From Pseudoips prasinana (taxonomy: Eukaryota; Arthropoda; Insecta; Lepidoptera; Nolidae), in assembly GCA_951640165.1 (NCBI GenBank), contig OX621234.1, positions 2,919,001-2,983,000 on the forward strand: a stretch of 64,000 nucleotides of DNA, read 5' to 3'. A model generated the notes under the pieces. That model was not told the origin of the DNA and did no database searches. It saw only the letters and a list, made by a program, of their open reading frames with translations. A program made the translations under genes and the position numbers. Of the stretch, positions 20,945 through 29,953 are shown piece by piece; position 1 is the stretch's first letter; each line of letters starts with the position of its first letter.

Positions 20945-20974
20945 TGTGTGTGTGTGTATGTGTGCGTGTGTGTA
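20901..20974 (+). repeat. (GT)n microsatellite
   Basis: Imperfect GT repeat preceded by a short (GC)n. The valine/cysteine-rich open frame over it is an artefact of the repeat. Confidence 0.95.
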
Positions 20975-21223
20975 ATTTAAAATGTCTATATGTATGCACC
21001 AAAATGCATACTTTTCATGCCGTCCAGTCAATTACAAGTGATTTGGTCACATATAACGTTTCTCATAAACTAAGAACTTATGTTTCAAATCAGTCAAACA
21101 GACTGATCGGTTTTGTGTGGTATTTTTCTGTACTTGTGTGTTAATATTAAGGAAACAATAAATCAATAAATAAATAATAAAATAAATAAATATCATTGGG
21201 GCTGGCCACTGTTATATTAGTAA

Positions 21224-21590
21224 CTAGCTGTGCCCCGTAGTTTTACCCCCAATAAACTTGATAAATAATAGCCTTAGTGTTATTCGGAAATATAAGCTAC
21301 TAGCTGTGCCCCGCGGTTATACCCGCGTTAAACTTTATAAAATATGGCCTATGTGTTATCCTAACTATAAACATTAGCCTATGTTCTTTCTCAGGGTCTA
21401 GACCATCTGTATACCAAATTTCATTCAAATCCGTTCAGTAGTTTTGGCGTGAAAGAGTAGGTAACAGACAAACAGACAGACAGACAGAGTTACTTTCGCA
21501 TTTATAATATTAGTTAGGATATAACTACAAAGTTTCGTCCAAAACCGTTCGGTAGTTTTTGCGTGAAAGAGTAACAAACATAATATTAGT
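21224..21590 (-). mobile_element. Helitron-A containing a second Helitron-A
   Basis: The outer copy starts at the CTAG end (ACTAGCTGTGCCCCGTAGTT) and is interrupted at about 21298. A complete inner copy occupies 21299-21519 (ACTAGCTGTGCCCCGCGG to TTTATAATATTAGTTAGGAT). The outer body then resumes with ACTACAAAGTTTCGTCC and ends at ATAATATTAGTACGATGG. Confidence 0.85.
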
Positions 21591-22190
21591 ACGATGGCGA
21601 TATAGTGTTACTATATTAGGCTAAAACCTGTATTTTTACTGCCATATCTACCATTTGGTGATCTATACATACAATAAAATCGTAGGAAAGTCAAAACTGT
21701 ACATTGAATATTTTTTAAATTTTTCTTGGAGCGTGATCTACAATCGATATCGACGCCAAAAATATAGCTTTTAAAATTTTTGTCTGTTTGTCTGTATGTA
21801 TGTCCGGGCTAAACTCAAAAAGTTCTGCATGGATTTACTTCAAATTTTGCATGAATATTACTAAGAGGTCGGGTCAATATATAGGTTACATATTATCACG
21901 CTATCACCTAGGGTGGAGGAGCCATTTATAAAATTTAACGCGGGTAAAACTGCGGGGCACCGCTATATTACATAATATGAAAGAAAGGGAAAAACAATTA
22001 GATGAACTAACAGCCTGATTTATAATTATGTATGCCGACTGGATGCAACTAGTGCAAGACCGGCAATTATGAAGATCTTGGAGGAAGACTTTTGCCAGCT
22101 GTGGACGTCTATTGGCTGATATAATAATGATGATGACAATTTTTTCATGACTAAACCGAATGAAAATATCTAGCAATAAACAATATCTAG
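21585..22190 (-). repeat. Inverted copy of the 12783-13182 block
   Basis: Read on the minus strand, the order matches 12.8-13.2 kb: SINE1 tail, TTGTTTATTGCTAGATATTT, a (CAT)n RTE tail (22024-22145), CAGGCTGTTAGTTCATCTAA, and AATACAGGTTT-like sequence up to CCATCGTACTAATATTATG. A Helitron-B copy interrupts this version. Confidence 0.8.
21664..21966 (+). mobile_element. Helitron-B copy
   Basis: Starts near ATACAATAAAATCGTAGGAA, includes ACAATCGATATCGACGCC, and ends AACTGCGGGGCACCGCTA. The terminal hairpin and CTAG are mutated. It lies inside the duplicated block and is absent from the 12.8-13.2 kb copy at the corresponding place. Confidence 0.8.
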
Positions 22191-22416
22191 GTACAATGTC
22201 ACACAGATCATCCTAGCCCCAAACTAAGCAAAGCTTGTACTATGGGTATCAGGCGACGATATACGACTTATATAGATAGATAAATACTTCAATACATAGA
22301 AAACATCCATGGCACAGTAACAAATATTCGTGCTCATCACACAAATATTTGCACTTACCGGTATTCGAACCCAGGACCACCAGCTTCGTAGGCAGGAGCA
22401 CTGCCAACTAGGCTAA
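22191..22416 (-). mobile_element. SINE1 copy
   Basis: Complete body on the minus strand, from a head with GGCAGTGCTCCTGCCTACGA to the tail GACATTGTACC. The A box is partly eroded. Confidence 0.9.
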
Positions 22417-22835
22417 ATGAATTAAAATGTTTTTTCATCGGTCATCTCGTAAAGAGCATTTTTACTCTTCGTTATCTGAGCGGAAAAGTCGTTTTTATCC
22501 TCGAGAGGTTAAAGTAAATTTGAATTTAGAACATCGTGTGCACCAAGTTTGTGAATGCAAAATATCAATAAACCTATTTACTTCTATCTATGGTGCGGTT
22601 TTGGCGCCAACGCGGAAAAGGACGCATCGAGGCTATGTTTTATTTTCAAAAACTGGTGTAAATTCGAGTTTTTATGTGTAAATATGGTGGATTTTTAGAC
22701 ATAACATCTTCGACAACGTACACAAGTGGAGGAAAGTGCGATATTGCCGTGAATTGTGGATTTTCCGTGTTGAAACCAAAACTCCATAGAAGCCTCTAGT
22801 AAAGTCTCCACTGCCTCCACTGACTGACTTTGAAA
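22417..22835 (+). repeat. R-I repeat, forward copy
   Basis: Contains GGCGCCAACGCGGAAAAGG, TGTAAATTCGAGTTTTTATG, ACAACGTACACAAGTGGAGG and TAGAAGCCTCTAGTAAAGTC. The matching part recurs inverted at 29025-29275. I do not recognise the class and see no protein domain in its 84-codon frame. Confidence 0.6.
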
Positions 22836-23159
22836 CAGAAATATTACAACTGAAGACGACGCGGTATGGTCACAGACCTTAGCCTGCCCAAAGAGAGCAA
22901 AAAAATAAAAATAAAAAAAAATATCTATGGTGCCGAATTTATCATAAAAACTTTTTTGATTTATTAAAAAATAAGACTCTGAACCTTCTTGGTGTACCTA
23001 CCTTTTTTAATTGTTTTGTGGAATATCACTGTTCTATTACACTCAAACTGTAGCAACCTTAAGTATTATTTGTTATAATTTAACGATTGTCCTGTAATAC
23101 TTACATATCATAATATAGTAATTAATACCTAAATAAAGATAAAAGTATTTATGATAAGA
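22836..23159. other. No recognisable feature
   Basis: AT-rich, including an A-rich run near 22905. Nothing recognised. Confidence 0.45.
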
Positions 23160-23345
23160 TTTTTTTCGCATTTAATCATTTCCTCGCTGAGGTGTGATGA
23201 AAAGTTACGTGTTGCAATCGAGTGCAAAGATTTTTCACCTTGTGTTCTTTTGATTTCCTCGCTGATGCTCAAATTCCAATTTTTGAATTTTAGAATCCTT
23301 TGCTTGCTCGGTTACCAAAATTGAGCAGGCGGTTAAAAAGTAACT
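23160..23345 (-). repeat. R-L repeat, reverse copy
   Basis: Contains AATCATTTCCTCGCTGAGG, AATCGAGTGCAAAGATTTTT, TTTGATTTCCTCGCTGATGC and AGAATCCTTTGCTTGCTCGG. The forward counterpart is at 63666-63885. The unusual conservation of its CTCGCT and GCTTGCTCGG blocks makes it stand out. Class unknown. Confidence 0.65.
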
Positions 23346-23721
23346 TTGCACTCTTGTATAACAAATAACTATTAAAAAATTGTAAAACAATATGGCCGAC
23401 TTTTTAAACTGGCTTTGTGGCTCACATATTTTTAGCAGACATTTATTTTCGACAGTTGGCGATATGTGTTTTCATTGATTTTGAAGGGTCTTATCTTATA
23501 AAAATATGTAGGTTAATCCCAGGACCGAAACGTACCGTCGTCGTGGGAGATATTGAGTAAAAATAAATATTGGATTCGTCTTAAAATCCAGGGAGGAAAA
23601 TGATAATACGTTTTTATGAGAAAATGGCGGCCAAGACTTAAAATGAGTTTGATATCGATCGTGTATTTAAAAAAAATGTTTTTAATCCCATAGACTCGTC
23701 GAGAATTTAAATGCTCGAAGC
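23346..23721. other. No recognisable feature
   Basis: Unique-looking sequence, no domain and no shared repeat noticed. Confidence 0.45.
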
Positions 23722-24222
23722 GTAGACTTTAAAAAAGCGCTTGTAACTCAGGAGTTAGTGCTTGTAGTAATATAGTTAATATAGTAATTATTGCTAGTTA
23801 CATATAGATAGTACACGGATTGTGTGAAAAGATTTGATAATAATAATATAATAATATCCTGGACACAATTTACACACGGCTATCTGATCCCAAACTAAGC
23901 AGAGCTTGTACTATGGAAACCAGATAACTGATATACTACATACCTATACTACTTTTAGTTTTGTAAATACATACTTGTATAGACAAAAACATATTTTATA
24001 ATAGTAATGATATTTAGCTAGCTTGTATAAAATTATTGTCAAAGAGATGTTTAGGTTTAATTATCAAAATTTATAGTTTTAGCTATATTTTAGTACGTAT
24101 TGTCTCAATGGTTCTGTCTATATTAAGGTACGAATTCAATATTATTATTATGGCAGACCTTGTGTTTATAACGACGGTCGCGCTTTAATGCTGCCACCGG
24201 ATCCAATGGGCCCCAATTACGT
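23722..24222 (-). mobile_element. LINE-Z 3' end interrupted by SINE2
   Basis: Tail part GTAGACTTTAAAAAAGCGCT up to about 23850. It resumes after the SINE with AAACATATTTTATAATAGTA and ends at CCGGATCCAATGGGCCCC. On the minus strand the end encodes the ALDPV...VALKRDRR peptide in mutated form. Confidence 0.87.
23853..23985 (-). mobile_element. SINE2 fragment nested in LINE-Z
   Basis: 3' half only: ATAATATCCTGGACACAATT, the shared AAACTAAGCAGAGCTTGTAC module, and ACATACTTGTATAGA. The tRNA-like head is missing. Confidence 0.88.
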
Positions 24223-24299
24223 GTAAGATAACTAATCTAGCTTAATTTAATATAGGCTTGATTCGGTTGAAAGACATAGAAACAAACATTCATTTATAT

Positions 24300-24634
24300 A
24301 GAGGTACATATAATAAAATCGTAGGAAAGTCAAAACTGTACATTGAATATTTTTAAAAAAGGATACTTGGGGTGTGTTCTACAATTGAAGTCGTAGCCAA
24401 AAATATAGATACTTTTTAGAATTTTTGTCTGTGTGTCTGTTTGTCTATATGTATGTCCATTGTCCAGGCTAAACTCAAAAAGTACTGCATGGATTTACTT
24501 AAAATTTTGCATGAATATTACTAAGAGGTCGGGTCAACATAAAGGCTGCATATTATCACGCTATCACCTACGGGGGAGGAGCTGTGATAATTTATAAAAT
24601 TTAACGCGAGTAAAACCGCGGGGCACAGCTAGTA
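24300..24634 (+). mobile_element. Helitron-B copy
   Basis: The least damaged Helitron-B copy. It runs from TACATATAATAAAATCGTAG to GAGTAAAACCGCGGGGCACA then GCTAGT. The hairpin around the GTAAAA loop and the CTAG terminus are present. A T follows the end, consistent with A^T insertion. Confidence 0.82.
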
Positions 24635-24640
24635 TACATA

Positions 24641-24908
24641 CGTCACCGTAGCCGTAGCCTAGTTGGTAGTGCTCCTGCCTACGAAGCTGGTGGTCCTGGG
24701 TTCGAATCCCGGTAAGTGCAAATATTTGTGGGATGAGCACGAATATTTGTTTCTGAGTCATGGATGTTGTCTATGTATATAAGTATTTATCTATCTATAT
24801 AAGTATGTATATCGTCGCCTAGTACCCATAGTACAAGCTTTGCTTAGTTCTAATCTATAAAAGAAATTTGACAGATTGGGGTAACTGGATGTGCTTTCGT
24901 CTGTATGA
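24641..24908 (+). mobile_element. SINE1 copy joined to a MITE-A fragment
   Basis: SINE1 (24641-24849) has a short duplication in the head (GTAGCCGTAGCC). It stops at TTTGCTTAGTT. A MITE-A right half (AATCTATAAAAGAAATTTGA to GGATGTGCTTTCGTCTG) follows immediately, so both lost their facing ends in one rearrangement. Confidence 0.82.
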
Positions 24909-25001
24909 TCAGAGAAACCTGCGGTGATGGCTGCAAGAGAATTATTACAAATAAACCTTTTGGTGTTCACTTTTACCGGAAATTAATTATCATCTGTATA
25001 A

Positions 25002-25258
25002 TAATAATACTAATAATATCTGGGGACAATGTCACACAGATCATCCTAGCCCCAAACTAAGCAAAGCTTGTACTATGGGTACCAGGCGACGATATACATA
25101 CTTATATAGATAGATAAATACTTATATACATAGAAAACATCCATGACTCAGATACAAATATTCATGCTCATCACACAAATATTTGCACTTACCGGGATTC
25201 GAACCCAGGACCACCAGCTTCGTAGGCAGGAGCACTACCAACTAGGCTACGGTGACCG
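25002..25258 (-). mobile_element. SINE1 copy
   Basis: Full-length minus-strand copy. The head is GGTCACCGTAGCCTAGTTGG with B box GGGTTCGAATCCC, and it ends with an (ATT)n tail at 25002. It inserted at the start of an R-T repeat. Confidence 0.93.
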
Positions 25259-25405
25259 CCAAACTTGTTTATGACGCGCTTGACTTCGGGAGTAAGCTTG
25301 TGGATGCGTGACGAGAGCGTGATCTGGCGAGGTGAACGGAAGATGATAAGGAGATATAAGTTAGTGATGATAGAAAGAGAAAGATTTACGTTGCGTGTAT
25401 TACTG
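25259..25405 (+). repeat. R-T repeat, partial copy
   Basis: GGGAGTAAGCTTGTGGATGC and AGGAGATATAAGTTAGTGAT match the two copies at 10250-10740. Confidence 0.6.
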
Positions 25406-25409
25406 AAGG

Positions 25410-25885
25410 GGCAAGGGGTCTTCAAAAAGGATCTTGAGGTATCTAATATCATTTTTTTCTAAACTGAATAGTTTGTACTAGACACAATTCGAAAGTGGTC
25501 TTATGAGTGTCCCCCCCCCTGTAATTTCTAAAATAAAGGAAAGATAAAACTAAGAAAAATATATGATGTAGGTTCAGACGCCAGCACATCAAGCTACCCC
25601 AATCTATCAAATTTCCTCAATTGAAAGTGAACCTTAGTCTTTTGTGATAAAGTTGAAAATCTATAAAAGACATTTGACAGTTTGGTGTAGCTGGATGTGC
25701 TGGCGTCTGTACATTATAATGTAAACTTCCACCGAAAATTGGTTTGAACGAGATATAGTAAGTATTTTTTTAATACGTAATAAATCGTAAACTGCATTTT
25801 ACCTTTCGTTCAATCAACTTAAATACTTGCTGCTACGGAACCCTTCATGGGCGAGTCCGACACGCACTTGGCTGCTTTTTTTCAT
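25410..25885 (+). repeat. R-Q repeat with a nested MITE-A
   Basis: Starts GGTCTTCAAAAAGGATCTTG, includes ACTGAATAGTTTGTACTAG and TGAGTGTCCCCCC, and resumes after the MITE with AAAATTGGTTTGAACGAGAT. It ends near GGCGAGTCCGACACGCACTT. It supplies the unfilled reference site for the mariner at 45578-46866. Confidence 0.8.
25575..25709. mobile_element. MITE-A nested in R-Q
   Basis: Complete copy: CAGACGCCAGCACATCAAGC at the left, GTAGCTGGATGTGCTGGCGT then CTG at the right. Only the centre deviates from a full palindrome. Confidence 0.92.
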
Positions 25886-26179
25886 ACCTTTTCATTTTAG
25901 AGCGCCGCGCGCCGTTGTAAATAAAACATGTTGCCAATGCGAAACTCGTTTGACGCACATTTTGCCGTGATTTTCCTAAAACGAAGCTTAACATCGCTCG
26001 CATTCTGAGCCTAAACGTGTAGTAACATGACGAAAGGTATCATCAAAATGCCTGCCTTTGTGAGCCATAGACAATACAACACCATGGAATGTAAGCGTTG
26101 TGCCCAAACGGCGTAGTGATAAATTAGCTAAACGTTTCGGGATACCGTTGATAAAATGTTACACATCGAATAAAATAAA
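25886..26179. other. No recognisable feature
   Basis: Moderately GC-richer sequence without a domain or shared repeat. Confidence 0.4.
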
Positions 26180-26567
26180 TAAGGTCTTTATTCACGTAGA
26201 CATTATAAAAGCGCTTGTAAATAGTTAGAACATGTTTGTAGTTTATGTATACACACATCGCGGTTTTACCCGCGTTAAACTTTATAAATTATAGCCTATG
26301 TGTTAATCCAGGATGACGATTTTAATAAAATTTGGTATGAAGTTAGCTAGAACTTCATACCAAATTGTATTAAAATCGTTCCAGTCGTTTAAACGTGAAG
26401 AAGTAACAAACAAACTGTTAACAATCCGTGTACCTAAATATCTGTGTAACTAGAAACAATGATGTATAGAACTATACTACTACAAACATGTTCAGACTTT
26501 TTACAAGCGCTTTTTTACGCTTTAATTTTAAAGTCTACATGAATAAAAACCTTTTTATTCATGTCAC
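26180..26567. repeat. Inverted LINE-Z fragments around a Helitron-A piece
   Basis: 26180-26252 is a LINE-Z tail on the minus strand. 26255-26415 is a Helitron-A part on the minus strand (TCGCGGTTTTACCCGCGTTA to AAGAAGTAACAAACA). 26415-26567 is LINE-Z on the plus strand (ATCCGTGTACCTAAATATCT to GTCTACATGAATAAAAACC). The two LINE tails face opposite ways and could pair. Confidence 0.8.
26316..26379. repeat. Fold-back inside the Helitron-A piece
   Basis: 29-bp arms 26316-26344 and 26351-26379 are reverse complements with one mismatch; the spacer is AGCTAG. Other Helitron-A copies, such as 43139-43325, have only one arm (ATTTTAATAAAATTTGGTAT). So the second arm was added by an inverted duplication. 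Confidence 0.92.
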
Positions 26568-26605
26568 TAGGCTAACCACTGCCCATACGATAAGTAACTA
26601 ATTCC
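26568..26605 (+). mobile_element. 5S-SINE 3' tail fragment
   Basis: ACTAGGCTAACCACTGCCCA then TACGATAAG matches the 3' end of the 5S-SINE copy at 52356-52618. Confidence 0.65.
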
Positions 26606-27017
26606 CTAAAGCTTCTAATTGGTTTTAAGTCCATATTAAACATTGGTCTCGTAAATGCAGTATACATGATGGATTTACACAAAACATAACCGTGTCACAT
26701 ACAATATTTTACACACGTGTAAAACCTTTTTATGTGAAGTGTAAAACCGGGGTAGTAATTCTATTGATTGACGGAATCCCGGTTTTAAACTATTACTTAA
26801 AAGTAATGTAAAACATAAACCACGAAGGAAATCAAGTTCACGCCAAGCCTATTTGAAATTTTAATGGGGTTAGCAGCACTCCAATAAATTTAAATTTAAC
26901 GCCAAAAATTGGATCTACGCCCAGAAATGACCAAGCGTGTGCTCTTCCCTTTGATTTATACTGCTGAAGAACAAGGGAATATCATTTGAAATGTACATAA
27001 TATGTATACATATTGTA
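26606..27017. other. No recognisable feature
   Basis: No open frame with a motif and no repeat shared with the window. Confidence 0.45.
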
Positions 27018-27128
27018 CAGTCGCTAGCACGTCCAGCTACCCCAATCTGTCAAATTTCTTTTACTTTTTCAACTTTATCACATTAGCATAAGGTTCATTT
27101 TCAATAGGGGAAATTTGACAGACTGTAG
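27018..27128. mobile_element. MITE-A copy, opposite orientation
   Basis: CAGTCGCTAGCACGTCCAGC at the left. The centre is reversed relative to other copies (CAACTTTATCACATTAGC, AAGGTTCATTTTCAATAGGG). It is cut after GACAGACTGTAG. Confidence 0.83.
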
Positions 27129-27228
27129 TCTTAGCATTTTAATTCCGATGTAGTGTACTTTTCTGTAATACAGTTTTCATATACAAAGGTCAACAGTTTA
27201 TACACCAATTTGTGTAAATCGGAAGAGG

Positions 27229-27373
27229 CAAAAGAAGTGTGCAAGGATCGCGAGAAATGGAAGTCCGTTGTCTCTGCCTACTCCTCTGGGTAACAGGCGT
27301 GAGTCTGTGTATCTATGTACGGTCTGTTGGCGTGGTTGGCAAAAGCTTGCTTTTTACGCCGGAGGTCGTTGTT
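27229..27373 (+). pseudogene. LINE-Y tail followed by a SINE2 head
   Basis: 27229-27322 encodes the end of the LINE-Y frame ([20 protein letters not shown] then a stop). 27327-27373 is a SINE2 head (GTTGGCGTGGTTGGCAAAAG). It stops where LINE-Z begins. Confidence 0.8.
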
Positions 27374-27390
27374 TTTAAAATAAAATAAAA

Positions 27391-27896
27391 ATAAAAAAGG
27401 TTTTTATTCACGTAGACTTCAAAAAAGCGCTTGTAAATAGTCAGAACATGTTTGTAGTATTATAGTTGTATACATTATTATTTCTAGTAACATAGATATT
27501 AGGTACACATGTATTGATAGTATTAAAACATTAATAAAATTTATTTTATAACAGCAATGATATTTAGCTAGCTCGAATCAAGATATTGTCAAGAGATTAT
27601 GTTTAAGTTTAATTATCTAGTTTAAGTCTAATTATCTAGTTTAAGTCTAATATTTGTGATACATATTGGCAATGGTTCTGTCTATATTAAGGTGATATTA
27701 TTATGACGGACCTTGTGTTAATAACGACGGTCGCGCTTTAATGCTACCACCGGATCCAATGCGCCCCAACTGAGAAGACCCAGCGAAACAAACTCAGCGG
27801 GTGTCTCTACTACCGGTTTCAACACGGCCCAGTTGAGACGCTCCGGCGAAACATACTCAATGGGGCATATACACGAGATTTGGTCCACTTACTGTA
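27391..27896 (-). mobile_element. LINE-Z 3' end, long copy
   Basis: The longest minus-strand LINE-Z copy. The tail is AAAAGGTTTTTATTCACGTA. It extends past GGATCCAATGCGCCCCAACT to CACGAGATTTGGTCCACTTA. A 17-bp TCTAATTATCTAGTTTAAG-like unit is duplicated near 27615-27650. On the minus strand the ORF end reads SLGLLSWGALDPVVALKRDR. Confidence 0.87.
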
Positions 27897-28234
27897 ATTA
27901 TTTAGCAGGCAAACACAATATATGCTCGATCGGTTGTCTGTTTATTTATTTATTTTAGGTTTAATTTATTAGAAAGAGAAAATAAAAACGTCAAAATAAA
28001 AGTAACATTAATCATTTTGAGACACAACCAACAGTTCTGAAATTCGTAGAATATTTAAATAATAGATAGTTTTATTACAGATAGTTCATGTAACATAAAA
28101 GATTACTCATGTCTATATGGCTATAAGATCTCCAGCGGACTATGTGCAGGTAGATGCCGACCGCCAAATGTCTTTATCGTCAATGTAATCCTTAGTAGTG
28201 TAGTAACCCTTAGCCATAAGTTCATGTTTAATGT
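27897..28234. other. No recognisable feature
   Basis: AT-rich, no domain or shared repeat. Confidence 0.45.
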
Positions 28235-28445
28235 TTCGATTCCCACCTAGGAGAGATATTTGTGTGCATGAACTTGTCAGTTTGTCCTATGTCTGGGTGT
28301 AATTTATCTTTATATGTATGTATTTACAAAAGGAAAGAAATAAGTATATGTATTATATCAGTTATCTGGTTTCCATAGTACAAGCTCTGTTTAGTTTGGT
28401 ATCAGATGGCCGTGTGTGAATAATGTCCCAGGATATATTATTGTT
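28235..28445 (+). mobile_element. SINE2 copy lacking the A box
   Basis: Begins within the B-box region (GTTTCGATTCCCACCTAGGA). It continues through the shared module to TGTCCCAGGATATATTATTG. Confidence 0.9.
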
Positions 28446-28489
28446 ATCGTTGTTGTGTAAATCGTAAATAATGCTCTTAATGACATTCG

Positions 28490-28747
28490 GTCACCGTAGC
28501 CTAGTTGGTAGTGCTCTTGCTTACGAAGCTGGTGGTCCTGGGTTCGAATCCCAGTAAGTGTAAATATTTGTGTGATGAGCACGAATATTTTTTTCTGAGT
28601 CATGGATGTTTTCTATGTATATAAGTATTTATCTATCTATATAAGTATGTATATAGTCGCCTGGTACCCATAGTACAAGCTTTGCTTAGTATGGGGCTAG
28701 GATGATCTGTGTGACATTGTCCCCAGATATTATTATTATTATTATTA
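28490..28747 (+). mobile_element. SINE1 copy
   Basis: Full-length with both promoter boxes and a long perfect (ATT)n tail, which suggests relatively recent insertion. Confidence 0.93.
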
Positions 28748-29024
28748 CCGTGTACTTATGGAAATAGTAAGTCAGTAAAACAATTGGATTTCCTGAATAA
28801 TTATGGATTTATTGTCACTCCAACTTAATATCATTTCTTGACCACCGAAAATATATTTGTATTCTACTGACATTATATTTTTTTAATTTAATTCCGTTTT
28901 AGGGCTCTGGCTTCTTTGGCCTTATGAGCCATCAGTAAATATATTTTTATATCATTTATTTCCGTCATTGTCAAGTAAAATCCGTCACAGTCAAGTCATA
29001 CATAGTCCTTGTCCAATCCCAGTA

Positions 29025-29275
29025 AAGAGGTGGAGACTTTACTAGAGGCTTCTATGGAGTTTTGGTTTCAACACGGAAAATCACAATTCACGGCAACAAC
29101 AACAACAACGACAACTTTCCTCCACTTGTGTACGTTGTCGAAGATGATATGTCTAAAAATCCACCATTTTTACACATAAAACTCGAATTTACACCAGTTT
29201 TTGAAAATGAAACAATGCCCTGATGCGTCTTTTTCTGCGTTGGCGCCAAAACCCCCTCTACCTACTGACAGTTTC
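29025..29275 (-). repeat. R-I repeat, reverse copy
   Basis: GACTTTACTAGAGGCTTCTA, CCTCCACTTGTGTACGTTGT and TGCGTTGGCGCCAAAACC are the reverse complement of 22575-22835. This copy also has a short (CAA)n expansion near 29096. Confidence 0.65.
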
Positions 29276-29351
29276 TGTAGTGTTGTCACTCGTAATCAAA
29301 GAAATATGGAGGTATCGATATTTGTATTTATACCAAATATCGTATTCAGTA

Positions 29352-29500
29352 ATCACACTCATATTATAAAGACGAAAGTTTGTGAGTGTGTATGTATGTT
29401 ACTTAAACTTGGTATGGAGTTATATAACACCCTGGATTAACACATAGCCTATACATACATTTATAAAGTTTAACGCGGTTAATACCACGGGGCACAGCTA
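29352..29500 (+). mobile_element. Helitron-A copy with internal deletion
   Basis: ATATTATAAAGACGAAAGTT start, GGTATGGAGTTATATAACAC body, end CCACGGGGCACAGCTAGT. The hairpin is degraded. Confidence 0.78.
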
Positions 29501-29617
29501 GTCAGTAAATATTATTACGTAGTTCTTATTTAATATTTGGCATTGATATATAAATAGATTTTACAAGTATATAAGTCTCAATAACTTTTGCCCTAAAGTG
29601 CATAGTTTCTGAGACAT

Positions 29618-29951
29618 AAACAACTTTTTGAAGTTAAAACTTCTTTAGGCGCTTTGAACACTTTCTGGAGCGTTAAACTTAGGTCTTTGGCGGATGCACT
29701 GAACTTTCGAGCCATTGCTCTATAATAAGAGTGAAAAAAAAGAGTCTCGTCATCGTCACGTCCCATGGGCTATATGTATATATGTACATAAATAAACCTC
29801 TGTGCGTTATCATTTTATACATTATACAGATTTAACGATAGATTAAGTAATTTTTAACCTTTATTTATTTGAATACCATTCACGAACACGGTGTTCGGCG
29901 ACTTAGCCGGTAGAGCCCCAGGTCGTGGGTTTGCTTCCCACCCAGGACACA
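29618..29951 (+). repeat. R-S repeat followed by MITE-C and SINE2 pieces
   Basis: 29618-29835 is R-S (AAAACTTCTTTAGGCGCTTT, ATACATTATA). 29840-29921 is the right half of MITE-C (GTTCGGCGACTTAGCCGGTA). 29922-29951 is a SINE2 B-box region (CCAGGTCGTGGGTTTGCTTC). The Tc1-like element copy 2 inserted directly after it. Confidence 0.65.
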
Positions 29952-29953
29952 TA

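Noticed and set aside
20908..21144. 78-codon frame with VCVCVCM repeats
   Set aside because: It starts in a (GT)n microsatellite and has no domain.
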